This document shows, piece by piece, positions 46,267 to 53,665 of a DNA stretch of 64,000 bases; within the stretch, counting starts at the first letter, position 1; each line of letters begins with the position of its first letter. Origin of the DNA: Propionibacteriaceae bacterium. Lineage in GTDB: Bacteria > Actinomycetota > Actinomycetes > Propionibacteriales > Propionibacteriaceae. The notes beneath the pieces were generated by a model. That model ran no database searches. It was given only the letters and a program-made list of their open reading frames with translations, and was not told where the DNA came from. The position numbers and the translations under genes are program-made. The stretch covers positions 1-64,000 of the forward strand of contig WQZD01000013.1 of assembly GCA_009780915.1 (NCBI GenBank), read 5' to 3'.

Positions 46267-46300
46267 TAGATGAAGATGTCCTGAGAAGGGTGCTAAAAGG

Positions 46301-46408
46301 GTGAGCGGGCATCGGCTCGACCACATCGATTGTTCGCTCGTGAAAATCAATGCGGGCCAGATCAACGGTGAAGAAGTTCTCAGCTATCTAACGAGGTGCA
46401 CGACATGA
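46301..46408 (+). CDS. Possible 35-codon leader peptide coupled to tarI
   Basis: GTG 46301 opens a 35-codon frame that ends in TGA 46406-46408, overlapping the tarI ATG as ATGA. A purine-rich GAGAAGGG (46284-46290 region) lies about ten bases upstream. The peptide has no recognisable motif. Translational coupling could tune tarI expression, but the frame may be chance. Confidence 0.25.
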   Translation: MSGHRLDHIDCSLVKINAGQINGEEVLSYLTRCTT

Positions 46409-47142
46409 ATACGGCGATCATCATTGCTGGGGGAACCGGGGTCCGAATGGGGCTTGAGGTTCCTAAGCAGTTTGCCCTTGTCGAAGGAAAGCCCGTCCTC
46501 ATCTACACCCTCCAGGCCTTCCAAGACCATCCCAGCATCGACTCGATCGGCGTCGTGTGCGTCGACGGGTGGAACGACATCCTCCACGACTATGCCTTGG
46601 AGTACGGCATCACGAAGCTCGACTGGATCATCCCCGGGGGCGCCACAGCGCAGGAGTCCATCTACAGCGGCGTGCGCCACCTCGAAGGGGTGTGCCACCC
46701 CAACGACACCGTGGTCATCCACGACGGCATCCGGCCCTTGGTCGACGCCTCCGTCATCTCGGGGGTCCTGGCCACCTGCCACCAGTACGGCAACGGGGTC
46801 GCCTCCCTGCCGTACAACGAACAAATCTTCCGCATCGACGCGGACGAGGACTACTCGACAGTCGAGTACATCCCCCGCGACACCCTGCGACGCGTCTCCA
46901 CGCCTCAGGCGTACCATTACGACGTGCTCGCGTCTCGGTACAAGGAAGCCTTCGAGAAGGGTGTGGGCATCGGCAAGTCTGCCTACACCAACACGATGAT
47001 GGTCGACCTCGGCGAGAGACTCTATTTCTCCGTGGGCTCGGACAAGAACATCAAGCTGACGAACCCTGACGACCTGGCCCTCTTCCAGGCGTTGCTCAGG
47101 AAGCCGACAGAGTTGCCTTCCTCCTTGACTATGTCCTTCTAG
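46405..47142 (+). CDS. tarI: IspD/TarI-type cytidylyltransferase, probably polyol-5-phosphate cytidylyltransferase
   Basis: 245 residues. The IspD/TarI fold signature IIIAGGTGVRMG is at the N-terminus with PKQF, the GG-x-T-x-QES segment (PGGATAQES) and the metal-binding HDGIRPL follow. The pattern fits TarI (CTP + ribitol-5-phosphate to CDP-ribitol) better than IspD because of the glycopolymer context and the TagF-type transferases just downstream. ATG 46405 is preceded by GAGGTG; a GTG nine bases earlier is an alternative. It starts an operon with the SDR and two TagB/TagF genes. Substrate (ribitol or another alditol) is inferred. Confidence 0.85.
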   Translation: MNTAIIIAGGTGVRMGLEVPKQFALVEGKPVLIYTLQAFQDHPSIDSIGVVCVDGWNDILHDYALEYGITKLDWIIPGGATAQESIYSGVRHLEGVCHPNDTVVIHDGIRPLVDASVISGVLATCHQYGNGVASLPYNEQIFRIDADEDYSTVEYIPRDTLRRVSTPQAYHYDVLASRYKEAFEKGVGIGKSAYTNTMMVDLGERLYFSVGSDKNIKLTNPDDLALFQALLRKPTELPSSLTMSF

Positions 47143-47158
47143 GACGTCAGGGGGTCCC

Positions 47159-48217
47159 GTGTTTCTGTACGACAATCGATGCTATCTCGATGATATTACC
47201 CGCGTGGCCGACATGGCCCTCGACTGGGAGCTGTTCCATGACGCGACGGTCGTCGTGTCGGGGGCGTCTGGGATGGTGGGGACCTTCCTCGTCGACGTCC
47301 TCATGGCCCGTAACATCTCCCACGGCCTGAACTGCACCATCCACGCGGTGGCTCGGAACCTGAGCGGCTTGACCGAGAGGTTCGGGCACTACGGCGCGCA
47401 CGAGAATCTGCGGCTGACGGTGGCGGACGTCACCGTCGACGCCATCGACGTGCCGTCGGCGGACCTGGTCATCCACGCGGCCAGCAACACCCACCCCCTG
47501 CAGTACGCGTCGGACCCCATCGGCACGATCATGACCAACGTGCAAGGGACACGTTCCATGCTCGATCTGGCTGTGCGCGCCCACGCCCGCCGGACCGTCT
47601 TCGTGTCGTCGGTGGAGATCTACGGAGAGAACCGCCCCGGCGGGGCGCCCTTCACGGAATCGGACATGGGGCGCATCGACTCCAACACCCTGCGTGCCGG
47701 CTACCCGGAGAGCAAGCGAACTGGCGAGACCCTCTGCCAGGCTTTCCGTGCCCAGTACGGCATCGACGTCGTCATCCCCCGCCTGCCACGGGTCTTCGGG
47801 CCCACGATGAGGGTGACCGACACCAAAGCCGCCTCGCAGTTCCTCCTCCGGGCGATCGCCGGCGAGGACATCGTCCTGAAATCGGACGGCGAGCAGCAGT
47901 ACTCGTTCTGTCACGTCTCGGACGCCGTCAGCGCGATCCTGACCTGCCTCACCGCCGGCCAGTCCGGTGACGCGTACAACGTGGCGCACCCCTCGTGCGA
48001 CGTACGCCTGAAGGACCTGGCCCAGATCGTCGCCGAGAAAGTCGGTCGCGCAGTGGTCTTCGCCTCGCCTGACGCCCAGGAGGCGGGTGGGTACTCCCAA
48101 GCGACCTTGGCCGTCATGGACGGATCCAAGCTGGCGGGCCTGGGGTGGGCGCCGCACTACGACATTCGCGAGGGGATAAACCGCACTGTAGACCTGTTGA
48201 AGGAGACCCTCGTCTGA
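47159..48217 (+). CDS. Extended SDR NAD-dependent epimerase/dehydratase or reductase
   Basis: 352 residues of the extended short-chain dehydrogenase family. The cofactor site is VVSGASGMVGTFL, the catalytic pair YxxxK is in YPESKRTGE, and SSVEIYGE precedes it. A canonical NAD-dependent sugar epimerase is likely from the family, but the position directly after tarI resembles TarJ or Bcs1/Acs1 arrangements, where a reductase makes ribitol-5-phosphate from ribulose-5-phosphate. Classical TarJ is a different (MDR) fold. The start is GTG at 47159. The TGA overlaps the next ATG by one base. Confidence 0.82.
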   Translation: MFLYDNRCYLDDITRVADMALDWELFHDATVVVSGASGMVGTFLVDVLMARNISHGLNCTIHAVARNLSGLTERFGHYGAHENLRLTVADVTVDAIDVPSADLVIHAASNTHPLQYASDPIGTIMTNVQGTRSMLDLAVRAHARRTVFVSSVEIYGENRPGGAPFTESDMGRIDSNTLRAGYPESKRTGETLCQAFRAQYGIDVVIPRLPRVFGPTMRVTDTKAASQFLLRAIAGEDIVLKSDGEQQYSFCHVSDAVSAILTCLTAGQSGDAYNVAHPSCDVRLKDLAQIVAEKVGRAVVFASPDAQEAGGYSQATLAVMDGSKLAGLGWAPHYDIREGINRTVDLLKETLV

Positions 48218-49422
48218 TGCCCGAGAATTGGCGTATTTTCCTCCATCCACGATTCCAGCGAATCAAGAATGCCCTGTACACCGTGACCTACGCTCTCGTG
48301 CGGATGATGCGTCCCGTGCGGCCGAACAGCGTGATCCTCGCGACGAACCGCACCGAGATCTTGTCGGACAACCTGCGGTACGTGTACGACCATGTGGACA
48401 AAGACGCCTTCTCCGTGACGCAGTTCTTCCTCCCCAGCCGGCCGACGTCCATCGTGGCCCGCCTGAGGCGCGACCTGCGCTTCATCGCGGCGATGGCTCA
48501 GACCCAGTACACCATCGTCGACGACTTCCTGCCCCTCGTGTACCCGCTTCGCCTGCGCCCCGACACTCGACTGGTCCAGGTCTGGCACGCGCTCGGCGCC
48601 CTCAAGCGCGTGGGTTACAGCCGCCGGGGCAAGAACGGCGGCCCGCCCCCCACGTCCATCTCGCACAAGAATTACACCGATGTCATTGTGAGCGCGGAGG
48701 AGATCCGCAAGGACTTCGCCGAAGCCTTCGGCGTGGCCATGGACATCGTCCACGCCACCGGCGCCCCGCGATCAGACCTCTTCTTCGACCAGACGGAACA
48801 AGACATGGCCCGGGAGCGGTTGTACCGCGCCCACCCCATCCTCGAAGGACGGCGCGTGATCCTCTTCGCGCCCACCTTCCGCGGCCGCGAGAAGAGGACC
48901 GCCCACTATCCTGAAGAATTCCTGGACCTGGACAGGTTCGGCGAGGCCCTGGGCCCTGACGACCTCGTGGTGCTGAAGATGCATCCGTTCATCCAGGAAC
49001 CGGCGCGGATCCCCGAGAAGTACGCCGACAGGATCATCGATCTGAGCGATTACCCGGAGTTCAACCACCTGCTGCTGATCTGCGACCTTCTCATCACGGA
49101 TTATTCCTCAGCAATCTTTGACTATTCCCTCCTCAAACGTCCTATTATTTTCTATGTGCCTGATCTCGAGCATTACCAACAAGGCCGAGGTTTCTATTAT
49201 GACTTCGGGGAATATACGTACGGTCCCGTCGTGCACACGTTCACTGACCTCCTTGCCACGCTCGACACCGCCGTCCTGGAAGACTCATGCCTGGAGAGAT
49301 TCCACATGAAATTCCTCGCCAACTGCGACGGACACGCCACCCAACGATTCATCGACACCGTTCTGAGGCCCACCCCCATGGACCCGCGCCGCGGGAGCTC
49401 GACGTCGGGGCTTCGCCGATGA
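48217..49422 (+). CDS. CDP-glycerol/CDP-ribitol glycerophosphotransferase family protein (TagB/TarL-like)
   Basis: 401 residues, a stand-alone TagF-family transferase. VQVWHALGALKRVGYS and LLITDYSSAIFDYS are the catalytic-region motifs, followed by KRPIIFYVPDLEHY. The reaction is transfer of polyol-phosphate from a CDP-alditol to a lipid-linked acceptor on the cytoplasmic face. The ATG at 48217 shares one base with the TGA of the SDR gene; a longer in-frame start at 48145 would run inside that gene. The stop overlaps the next ATG by four bases. The two neighbours may act as primase and polymerase, which the sequence cannot separate. Confidence 0.9.
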   Translation: MPENWRIFLHPRFQRIKNALYTVTYALVRMMRPVRPNSVILATNRTEILSDNLRYVYDHVDKDAFSVTQFFLPSRPTSIVARLRRDLRFIAAMAQTQYTIVDDFLPLVYPLRLRPDTRLVQVWHALGALKRVGYSRRGKNGGPPPTSISHKNYTDVIVSAEEIRKDFAEAFGVAMDIVHATGAPRSDLFFDQTEQDMARERLYRAHPILEGRRVILFAPTFRGREKRTAHYPEEFLDLDRFGEALGPDDLVVLKMHPFIQEPARIPEKYADRIIDLSDYPEFNHLLLICDLLITDYSSAIFDYSLLKRPIIFYVPDLEHYQQGRGFYYDFGEYTYGPVVHTFTDLLATLDTAVLEDSCLERFHMKFLANCDGHATQRFIDTVLRPTPMDPRRGSSTSGLRR

Positions 49423-50648
49423 CCGCCAGCCACTCCACCAACGCCACCCGCTCCACCCGCAAGAAGAGCCTCCCCGCCTTGGTCAAAGTACGCGCCGAGC
49501 GTCTCCTCCTGCGGATCGGGGTGTCCGCCGCCAACCTGGCGTACTCCGGCTTCAAACGCCTGCCCGTGCAGCACAAGGTGGCCTTCATCACCTGGAACTC
49601 CGACACCGTGACGCCGGACTTCCAGGTCCTCATCGACCGTTTGAGGCTCGTCGACGACCCGCCCACGGTCGTCGCTTTGTGCCGCGAACTGGGTGGCGGG
49701 TGGACGGCCCACGTCCAGTACGGCTTCCACCTCCTCCACCAGATGTACGAGATGGCGACGTCGAAGGTGGTCGTGCTCGACGCGTACTGCCCCCTGGCGT
49801 CCATCCTGAACCATCGGCCCGACCTGCGGGTGGTCCAGATCTGGCACGCCCTGGGCGCCTTCAAGAAGTTCGGCTGGTCGATCGTCGACAAGTCCGAGGG
49901 ATGGTCGGCGCAATCCAACATCCCCTCGCGCACGCTCTCGCGCCTGCTGCGCATGCACACCGGGTACACGGACGCGGTGGTGAGCTACTCCGGCGCGATT
50001 CCGCACTTCGCCGAGGCGTTCCACTGCGACCCGTCGATCATCCACGTAGGATGGCTGCCCCGAGTCGAACTGCTGCGCGACGACACTCGGATGGCCGCAT
50101 TGCGTGCGCGGATCTTCGCGGCCCACCCTGAGCTGGTGGGAAAGCGCATCGCGTTGTACGCGCCGACGATTCGCCGTACCGCCATGGACGCGTCGCGTGT
50201 GGTGTCCTTGGTCAGCACCATCCATGACAACGACTGGAACCTGATCGTCAAGCCCCATCCCGTGCGCGGGGAGCGCCCCGAGCCGTTGTTCCCCACCCAA
50301 TCCGTGGAGGTTCCCGAGTTCTCGGCCATCCAGTTGCTCGCGGTGGCCGACGCGGTGGTGACTGATTACTCGGCGATCGTGTACGAGGCGTATCTACGCG
50401 GCATCCCCGTGTATTTCTATGTCCACGACATGGAAGACTATGAACAGGCGCGTGGTTTCTACACCCATCCTCGTGAGTTCCCCTCCCGTGTCTACGCGAC
50501 GGCTGGCGACCTTATCCGCGACATGAACGCGCTCGTGGGCGATCGCCAGGCTATGAAGGACTTCGTGGAGATCTTCCTCGAGGACTCTCCCGCCCGTGTG
50601 GATATCTTGGATCTCATCAATCCTTCTTCTGGTCTGGGCCGCGGTTAG
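49419..50648 (+). CDS. CDP-glycerol/CDP-ribitol glycerophosphotransferase family protein, second copy
   Basis: 409 residues, paralogous to the preceding gene. Motifs are VQIWHALGAFKKFGWS and AVVTDYSAIVYEAYLRG, followed by VYFYVHDMEDY. The N-terminus is basic and hydrophilic (RKKSLPALVKVRAERLLLR). ATGA overlap with the upstream gene points to coupled translation and a shared role, for example linkage-unit primase and chain polymerase. The operon ends here; the following 520 bases hold repeats and a hairpin. Confidence 0.9.
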   Translation: MTASHSTNATRSTRKKSLPALVKVRAERLLLRIGVSAANLAYSGFKRLPVQHKVAFITWNSDTVTPDFQVLIDRLRLVDDPPTVVALCRELGGGWTAHVQYGFHLLHQMYEMATSKVVVLDAYCPLASILNHRPDLRVVQIWHALGAFKKFGWSIVDKSEGWSAQSNIPSRTLSRLLRMHTGYTDAVVSYSGAIPHFAEAFHCDPSIIHVGWLPRVELLRDDTRMAALRARIFAAHPELVGKRIALYAPTIRRTAMDASRVVSLVSTIHDNDWNLIVKPHPVRGERPEPLFPTQSVEVPEFSAIQLLAVADAVVTDYSAIVYEAYLRGIPVYFYVHDMEDYEQARGFYTHPREFPSRVYATAGDLIRDMNALVGDRQAMKDFVEIFLEDSPARVDILDLINPSSGLGRG

Positions 50649-50691
50649 GGTTTCCGGGGTTTCGGGCTTTCGTAGGGGAGTTCTGCCGGTT

Positions 50692-50753
50692 CTCGCCCTG
50701 CCTCGGCGGGACGCCGTCGGGGAGTACAGCGACTCTCGCCCTGCCTCGGCGGG
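50692..50753. repeat. Pair of 19-bp direct repeats
   Basis: CTCGCCCTGCCTCGGCGGG occurs at 50692-50710 and again at 50735-50753, 43 bp apart, in the intergenic region after the tarI operon. Confidence 0.6.
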
Positions 50754-50771
50754 GCCTCCCCACTTTTCCTC

Positions 50772-50792
50772 GGAAAATCTGCGAGATTTTCC
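50772..50792 (+). terminator. Hairpin after the tarI operon
   Basis: GGAAAATCT (50772-50780), GCG loop, AGATTTTCC (50784-50792): a perfect 9-bp stem with a 3-base loop. It lies about 125 bases past the stop of the last tar gene. It is the most AT-rich hairpin of the region and could terminate either strand. Confidence 0.5.
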
Positions 50793-50827
50793 TGCGGACG
50801 TGGGTGCCCCCCCGCCGGGCGCGGGCG

Positions 50828-51128
50828 CAGCGGAACGAGGCTCACAGCGTCACCGATGTCCTGATCGACCACAGAACGGGCCTCCCTGGTGGGCGCGGGC
50901 GTGGGCACAGCGGAGCGGGACTCCCATGGTGGGCACAGGCCCGGGCACAACGGCACAGGACTCCATCCCGGGGGCACGAACTGTTCCCCACCACCGTGGG
51001 GGCACGAACCGTGCAAATCAACCCCGAAAACCGACAGTTCGCGCCCCCTCGGTCACACAGCGGAACGAGACTCACAGCGTCACCGATGTCATGATCGACC
51101 ACAGAACGAGACTCCCTGGTGGGCGCGG
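50828..51128. repeat. 71-bp direct repeats in a non-coding region
   Basis: A 71-bp sequence at 50828-50898 recurs at 51058-51128 with four mismatches, offset 230 bp. Each copy has CACAGCGTCACCGATGTC and CTCCCTGGTGGGCGCGG segments. A shorter, more divergent third copy of the second half (ACTCCCATGGTGGGCAC) lies near 50920-50936. Frames across this region are open only by GC bias and no product is recognised. It may be an intergenic repeat family or a trace of a mobile element. Confidence 0.6.
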
Positions 51129-51168
51129 TCGCGGGCGGAACGACAGCCCGGGCGTGGGTGGGGATCAC

Positions 51169-52206
51169 TCACATGCTTGTCAGGACTATCTTTCCCTGGT
51201 TTTTGCCGGATTCTAGGAGGCGATGGGCGTCGCCGGCTTGGGCCAAGGGGTACTCGGTGATCGGGGGCAGGGGGATGGCGCCGGACTCGAAGAGGGGCCA
51301 GATCTGCTCGGTGACCTGTCGGACGATGGCCGTCTTCTCCGACTCGGGGCGGAACCGCAGGCTGGTCGCGGTGATGGTCGCGGCTTTGGTCAGGAGGCGG
51401 TTGAGGTCCAGGGTGCCCTTGGTGCCGCCCTGGAGGCCGATGACTGTCATGCGGCCGCCGCGGGCCAGGAGCCGTACGTTGTCCTCCAAGTACTTGGCGC
51501 CGATGATGTCCAGGATGGCGTCCACGCCGTTGCCGTCGGTGGCGGCCTTGACCTGGTCAGGCCAGTCGCCGTGGTAGTCGACGGCGAGGTCGGCGCCCCT
51601 CTTCTCGGCGTAGGCGGCGTTGTCGGGTGACCCGACTGTGGTGATCACACGAAGTCCCAGGTGCTTGGCGTACGGGATCGCGAAGGATCCGATGCCGCCG
51701 GTGCCGCCGTGGATGAGGATCGTCTCCCCCGCGGCCACATGGATGTGATCGAAGTTGGACACCACGGTCGCCGCCGTCTCCATGATGGCGGCCGCCTCGA
51801 CCATGGACATCGAGGCCGGCACGGGCGCGCACTGGCCCACGGGTACGATGGCGTACTCGGCGTACCCGCCCCCCGCGAGGAGCGCGACCACCGGCGTACC
51901 GGGTTTCGGTGTGGTACGGGAGTCCTTCCACGCGCTTGTGCTGGATGGCCCCGGATGGGCTTTGGGCGCAGGGCGGTCCAGGACGGGACCGACGGCGTCG
52001 ACGACTCCCGCGACCTCCAGTCCCAGAATCTGCGTGATCCCCTTCGGCGGAGGGTAGAAACCCTGGCGTTGCAAGATGTCGGCCCGGTTCACCCCCGACG
52101 CGGCCACGCGGATGCGTACCTCCCCCGGTCCGGGCTGTGGGGTCTCGACCTCGTCCAGCACCAGTTCTTCGGGGCCTCCCGCTTGCCGTTGCATGATTGC
52201 GCGCAT
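51169..52206 (-). CDS. NAD(P)H:quinone oxidoreductase / zeta-crystallin-type MDR dehydrogenase
   Basis: 345 residues of the medium-chain dehydrogenase family, quinone oxidoreductase branch. It begins MRAIMQRQAGGPEELVL, has the GVNRADILQRQGFYPPP substrate region and the NADPH site IHGGTGGIGSFA; there is no zinc-binding Cys cluster, as expected for this branch. The reaction is one-electron or two-electron reduction of quinones with NADPH. The frame stays open upstream to 52371, but family alignment fixes ATG 52206. No functional link to the neighbours is visible. It converges on the tarI operon across the repeat region. Confidence 0.92.
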   Translation of the reverse strand: MRAIMQRQAGGPEELVLDEVETPQPGPGEVRIRVAASGVNRADILQRQGFYPPPKGITQILGLEVAGVVDAVGPVLDRPAPKAHPGPSSTSAWKDSRTTPKPGTPVVALLAGGGYAEYAIVPVGQCAPVPASMSMVEAAAIMETAATVVSNFDHIHVAAGETILIHGGTGGIGSFAIPYAKHLGLRVITTVGSPDNAAYAEKRGADLAVDYHGDWPDQVKAATDGNGVDAILDIIGAKYLEDNVRLLARGGRMTVIGLQGGTKGTLDLNRLLTKAATITATSLRFRPESEKTAIVRQVTEQIWPLFESGAIPLPPITEYPLAQAGDAHRLLESGKNQGKIVLTSM

Positions 52207-52290
52207 GACCCCAGCATGCCACAGATCCTGATGGGTGTGCTGACCGTGGCTGGCGTCCGTACCGTCAGCCGTCTCGACATCTTGGACCCA

Positions 52291-52319
52291 TTGCACACCG
52301 CGACAATGTCGGTTATAAT
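52291..52319 (+). promoter_or_regulatory. Consensus-like promoter of the metzincin operon
   Basis: TTGCAC (52291-52296), exactly 17 bp, TATAAT (52314-52319): the best housekeeping-sigma promoter in the window. Transcription should begin near 52326, giving a leader of about 85 bases before ATG 52412. Confidence 0.8.
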
Positions 52320-52341
52320 GCGAATTAGAAATGCAAATAGC

Positions 52342-52461
52342 ATGATGATCCTCAATTTCATGCGCCACCACGGCGTTGAAGAGGAGCTAGAAAGGAATGG
52401 AGGTATCAATGATGACACCACCCACATATCGCCCCCCCCCGAGGACTTGGCAGAGGCATAG
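52342..52461 (+). CDS. Possible 39-residue acidic leader ORF crossing the poly-C tract
   Basis: ATG 52342 opens a 39-codon frame (MMILNFMRHHGVEEELERNG at the start) that reads through the poly-C tract as PPP-EDLAEA and stops at 52459-52461. It has no good ribosome site. One extra C would fuse it to the signal peptide frame of the metzincin. It may be a leader or a chance frame. Confidence 0.2.
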   Translation: MMILNFMRHHGVEEELERNGGINDDTTHISPPPEDLAEA

Positions 52462-52787
52462 TCGCAATAGTAGTGACACTCATGTCAGTTCTACTCACCG
52501 TGCCACAGGCGAACGCCTACACATTATGGGGGTACCGATGGAGCAGCACCACCTTCACGAGCATGACGCTGACACTGAACATGTCAATGTCCAATACCTG
52601 GAGCAGTGACGGAGCGCTGAGGTCTGTCGCCATTCATGAGTTCGGTCACGTCTTTGGTCTCAATGACAACGGCAATACGCAAACCATCATGAATGGCTAC
52701 ACGTGGGGACCGAACAGTCGTTGGGGAGGATTCTCACTGAGCTCCCCGGTCACGGACGACAAAAACGGCGTGAACGCCATCTATTAG
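52412..52787 (+). CDS. Small secreted metzincin metalloprotease, split by a nine-C tract
   Basis: ATG 52412 has an ideal GGAGGT site at 52399-52404 but runs out of frame at C9 (52432-52440). Removing one C joins it to a frame with a classic signal peptide (RGLGRGIVAIVV, then TLMSVLLTVPQANA) and a compact mature protein, about 124 residues in all. As it stands the only in-frame start is GTG 52473 in mid-signal peptide, without a ribosome site. The zinc site is HEFGHVFGLND (His, His and a third ligand Asp, as in snapalysin-type M7 proteases), and IMNGY is the Met-turn. It is unusually small for a metzincin. It would be an extracellular protease; expression may depend on slippage at the tract. 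Confidence 0.72.
52432..52440 (+). repeat. Nine-C homopolymer tract
   Basis: Nine consecutive C residues, the longest C or G run I saw in the window, located 20 bases into the metzincin coding region. Loss of one C restores the full reading frame from ATG 52412. Confidence 0.85.
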
Positions 52788-52799
52788 AAGGGGAATGAC

Positions 52800-53426
52800 A
52801 TGAAAAAGAAACTATTACTTTCCGGTGCTGTGGCCCTCATGGCAGCTGTAGCCATCATCGTTCCGAACCTCGGCGGCGCAGACAACCAGCATCCCAAGGA
52901 GTCGCAATATCTCTATGCGAGTTGGAACTACAACTACGCGAGCATCGAGGAACTCACTGCCGCCAGCGATGTCATCGCCCTCGTTCGGATCGACGGAGTG
53001 CAGAAGAGCTATGAGGATCAGGGGATTCCGTTCTCGCGGTACACCGCCACGATCCTCACTCCAGTGTTCGACGCAGCCACACCCCATGACACCACCATCC
53101 GCCCTGGAAGCTCCACAAGCCGGCGGACCCTGGACATTCTCATGACCGGAATGGAAACATCCCAGAAGATCATCGAGATCATTGACGATCCATTGCCACG
53201 TGCTGGAGAAGTGTATCTGGTGTTCTGCACAACCAACCCTGATGGCACGTTCCAGATCATAGGGGGACCACAAGGCAGACTGGCCTACATCGACGGAACT
53301 CTGAGTTCTCTGAATATCGCCAACGCCCAAGTCAGAGCGAATAACCCGTACTCGAACATCGTGGTCGACCACGTGGATGCCAGTACTCTCATCGAGGACG
53401 TACGATCCGACGTGAGCACTCGTTAA
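52800..53426 (+). CDS. Secreted protein of unknown function, operon partner of the metzincin
   Basis: 208 residues with an N-terminal signal peptide or anchor (MKKKLLLSGAVALMAAVAII). The mature part is mostly beta strand, with YASIEELTAASDVIALVRI, TATILTPVF and VYLVFCTTNPDGTFQIIGG; it reads like a single compact secreted domain with one Cys. AAGGGGAATGAC before ATG is a good ribosome site, and the gene starts 12 bases after the metzincin stop. A strong hairpin follows. Pairing with a small protease suggests a substrate, inhibitor or chaperone; this is inference. Confidence 0.75.
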   Translation: MKKKLLLSGAVALMAAVAIIVPNLGGADNQHPKESQYLYASWNYNYASIEELTAASDVIALVRIDGVQKSYEDQGIPFSRYTATILTPVFDAATPHDTTIRPGSSTSRRTLDILMTGMETSQKIIEIIDDPLPRAGEVYLVFCTTNPDGTFQIIGGPQGRLAYIDGTLSSLNIANAQVRANNPYSNIVVDHVDASTLIEDVRSDVSTR

Positions 53427-53448
53427 CCCCATCGTCCATACCCGACTG

Positions 53449-53489
53449 CCCCGAGCGGAACTGGAGGGGAACCTCCGTTCAGCTCGGGG
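53449..53489 (+). terminator. Strong terminator hairpin of the metzincin operon
   Basis: CCCCGAGC (53449-53456) pairs with GCTCGGGG (53482-53489), and the inner arms continue through GGAACTGGAGG and CCTCCGTTC with one mismatch and one bulge. This gives about an 18-bp stem with a GGAA loop, 22 bases past the stop. Confidence 0.85.
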
Positions 53490-53665
53490 TATGTCATCCT
53501 TAGTTGTCTCTGCTAGTCGAGTGACACGAAATTGTCGCATTGGAGTAGAAATCCAGCCTGATCGAGCCGCGAATCCCGACAAAAGGCATCACTCGACAGT
53601 CGAGTTGAATGGAGATTGCTTCGCGACAGTCGGAATCGAGGACACGACGCCGACCACCCCACGAC

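Noticed and set aside
50596-51216. Open frames over the 71-bp repeats
   Set aside because: Frames exist on both strands in several registers, with compositional bias only; no start signals or homology.
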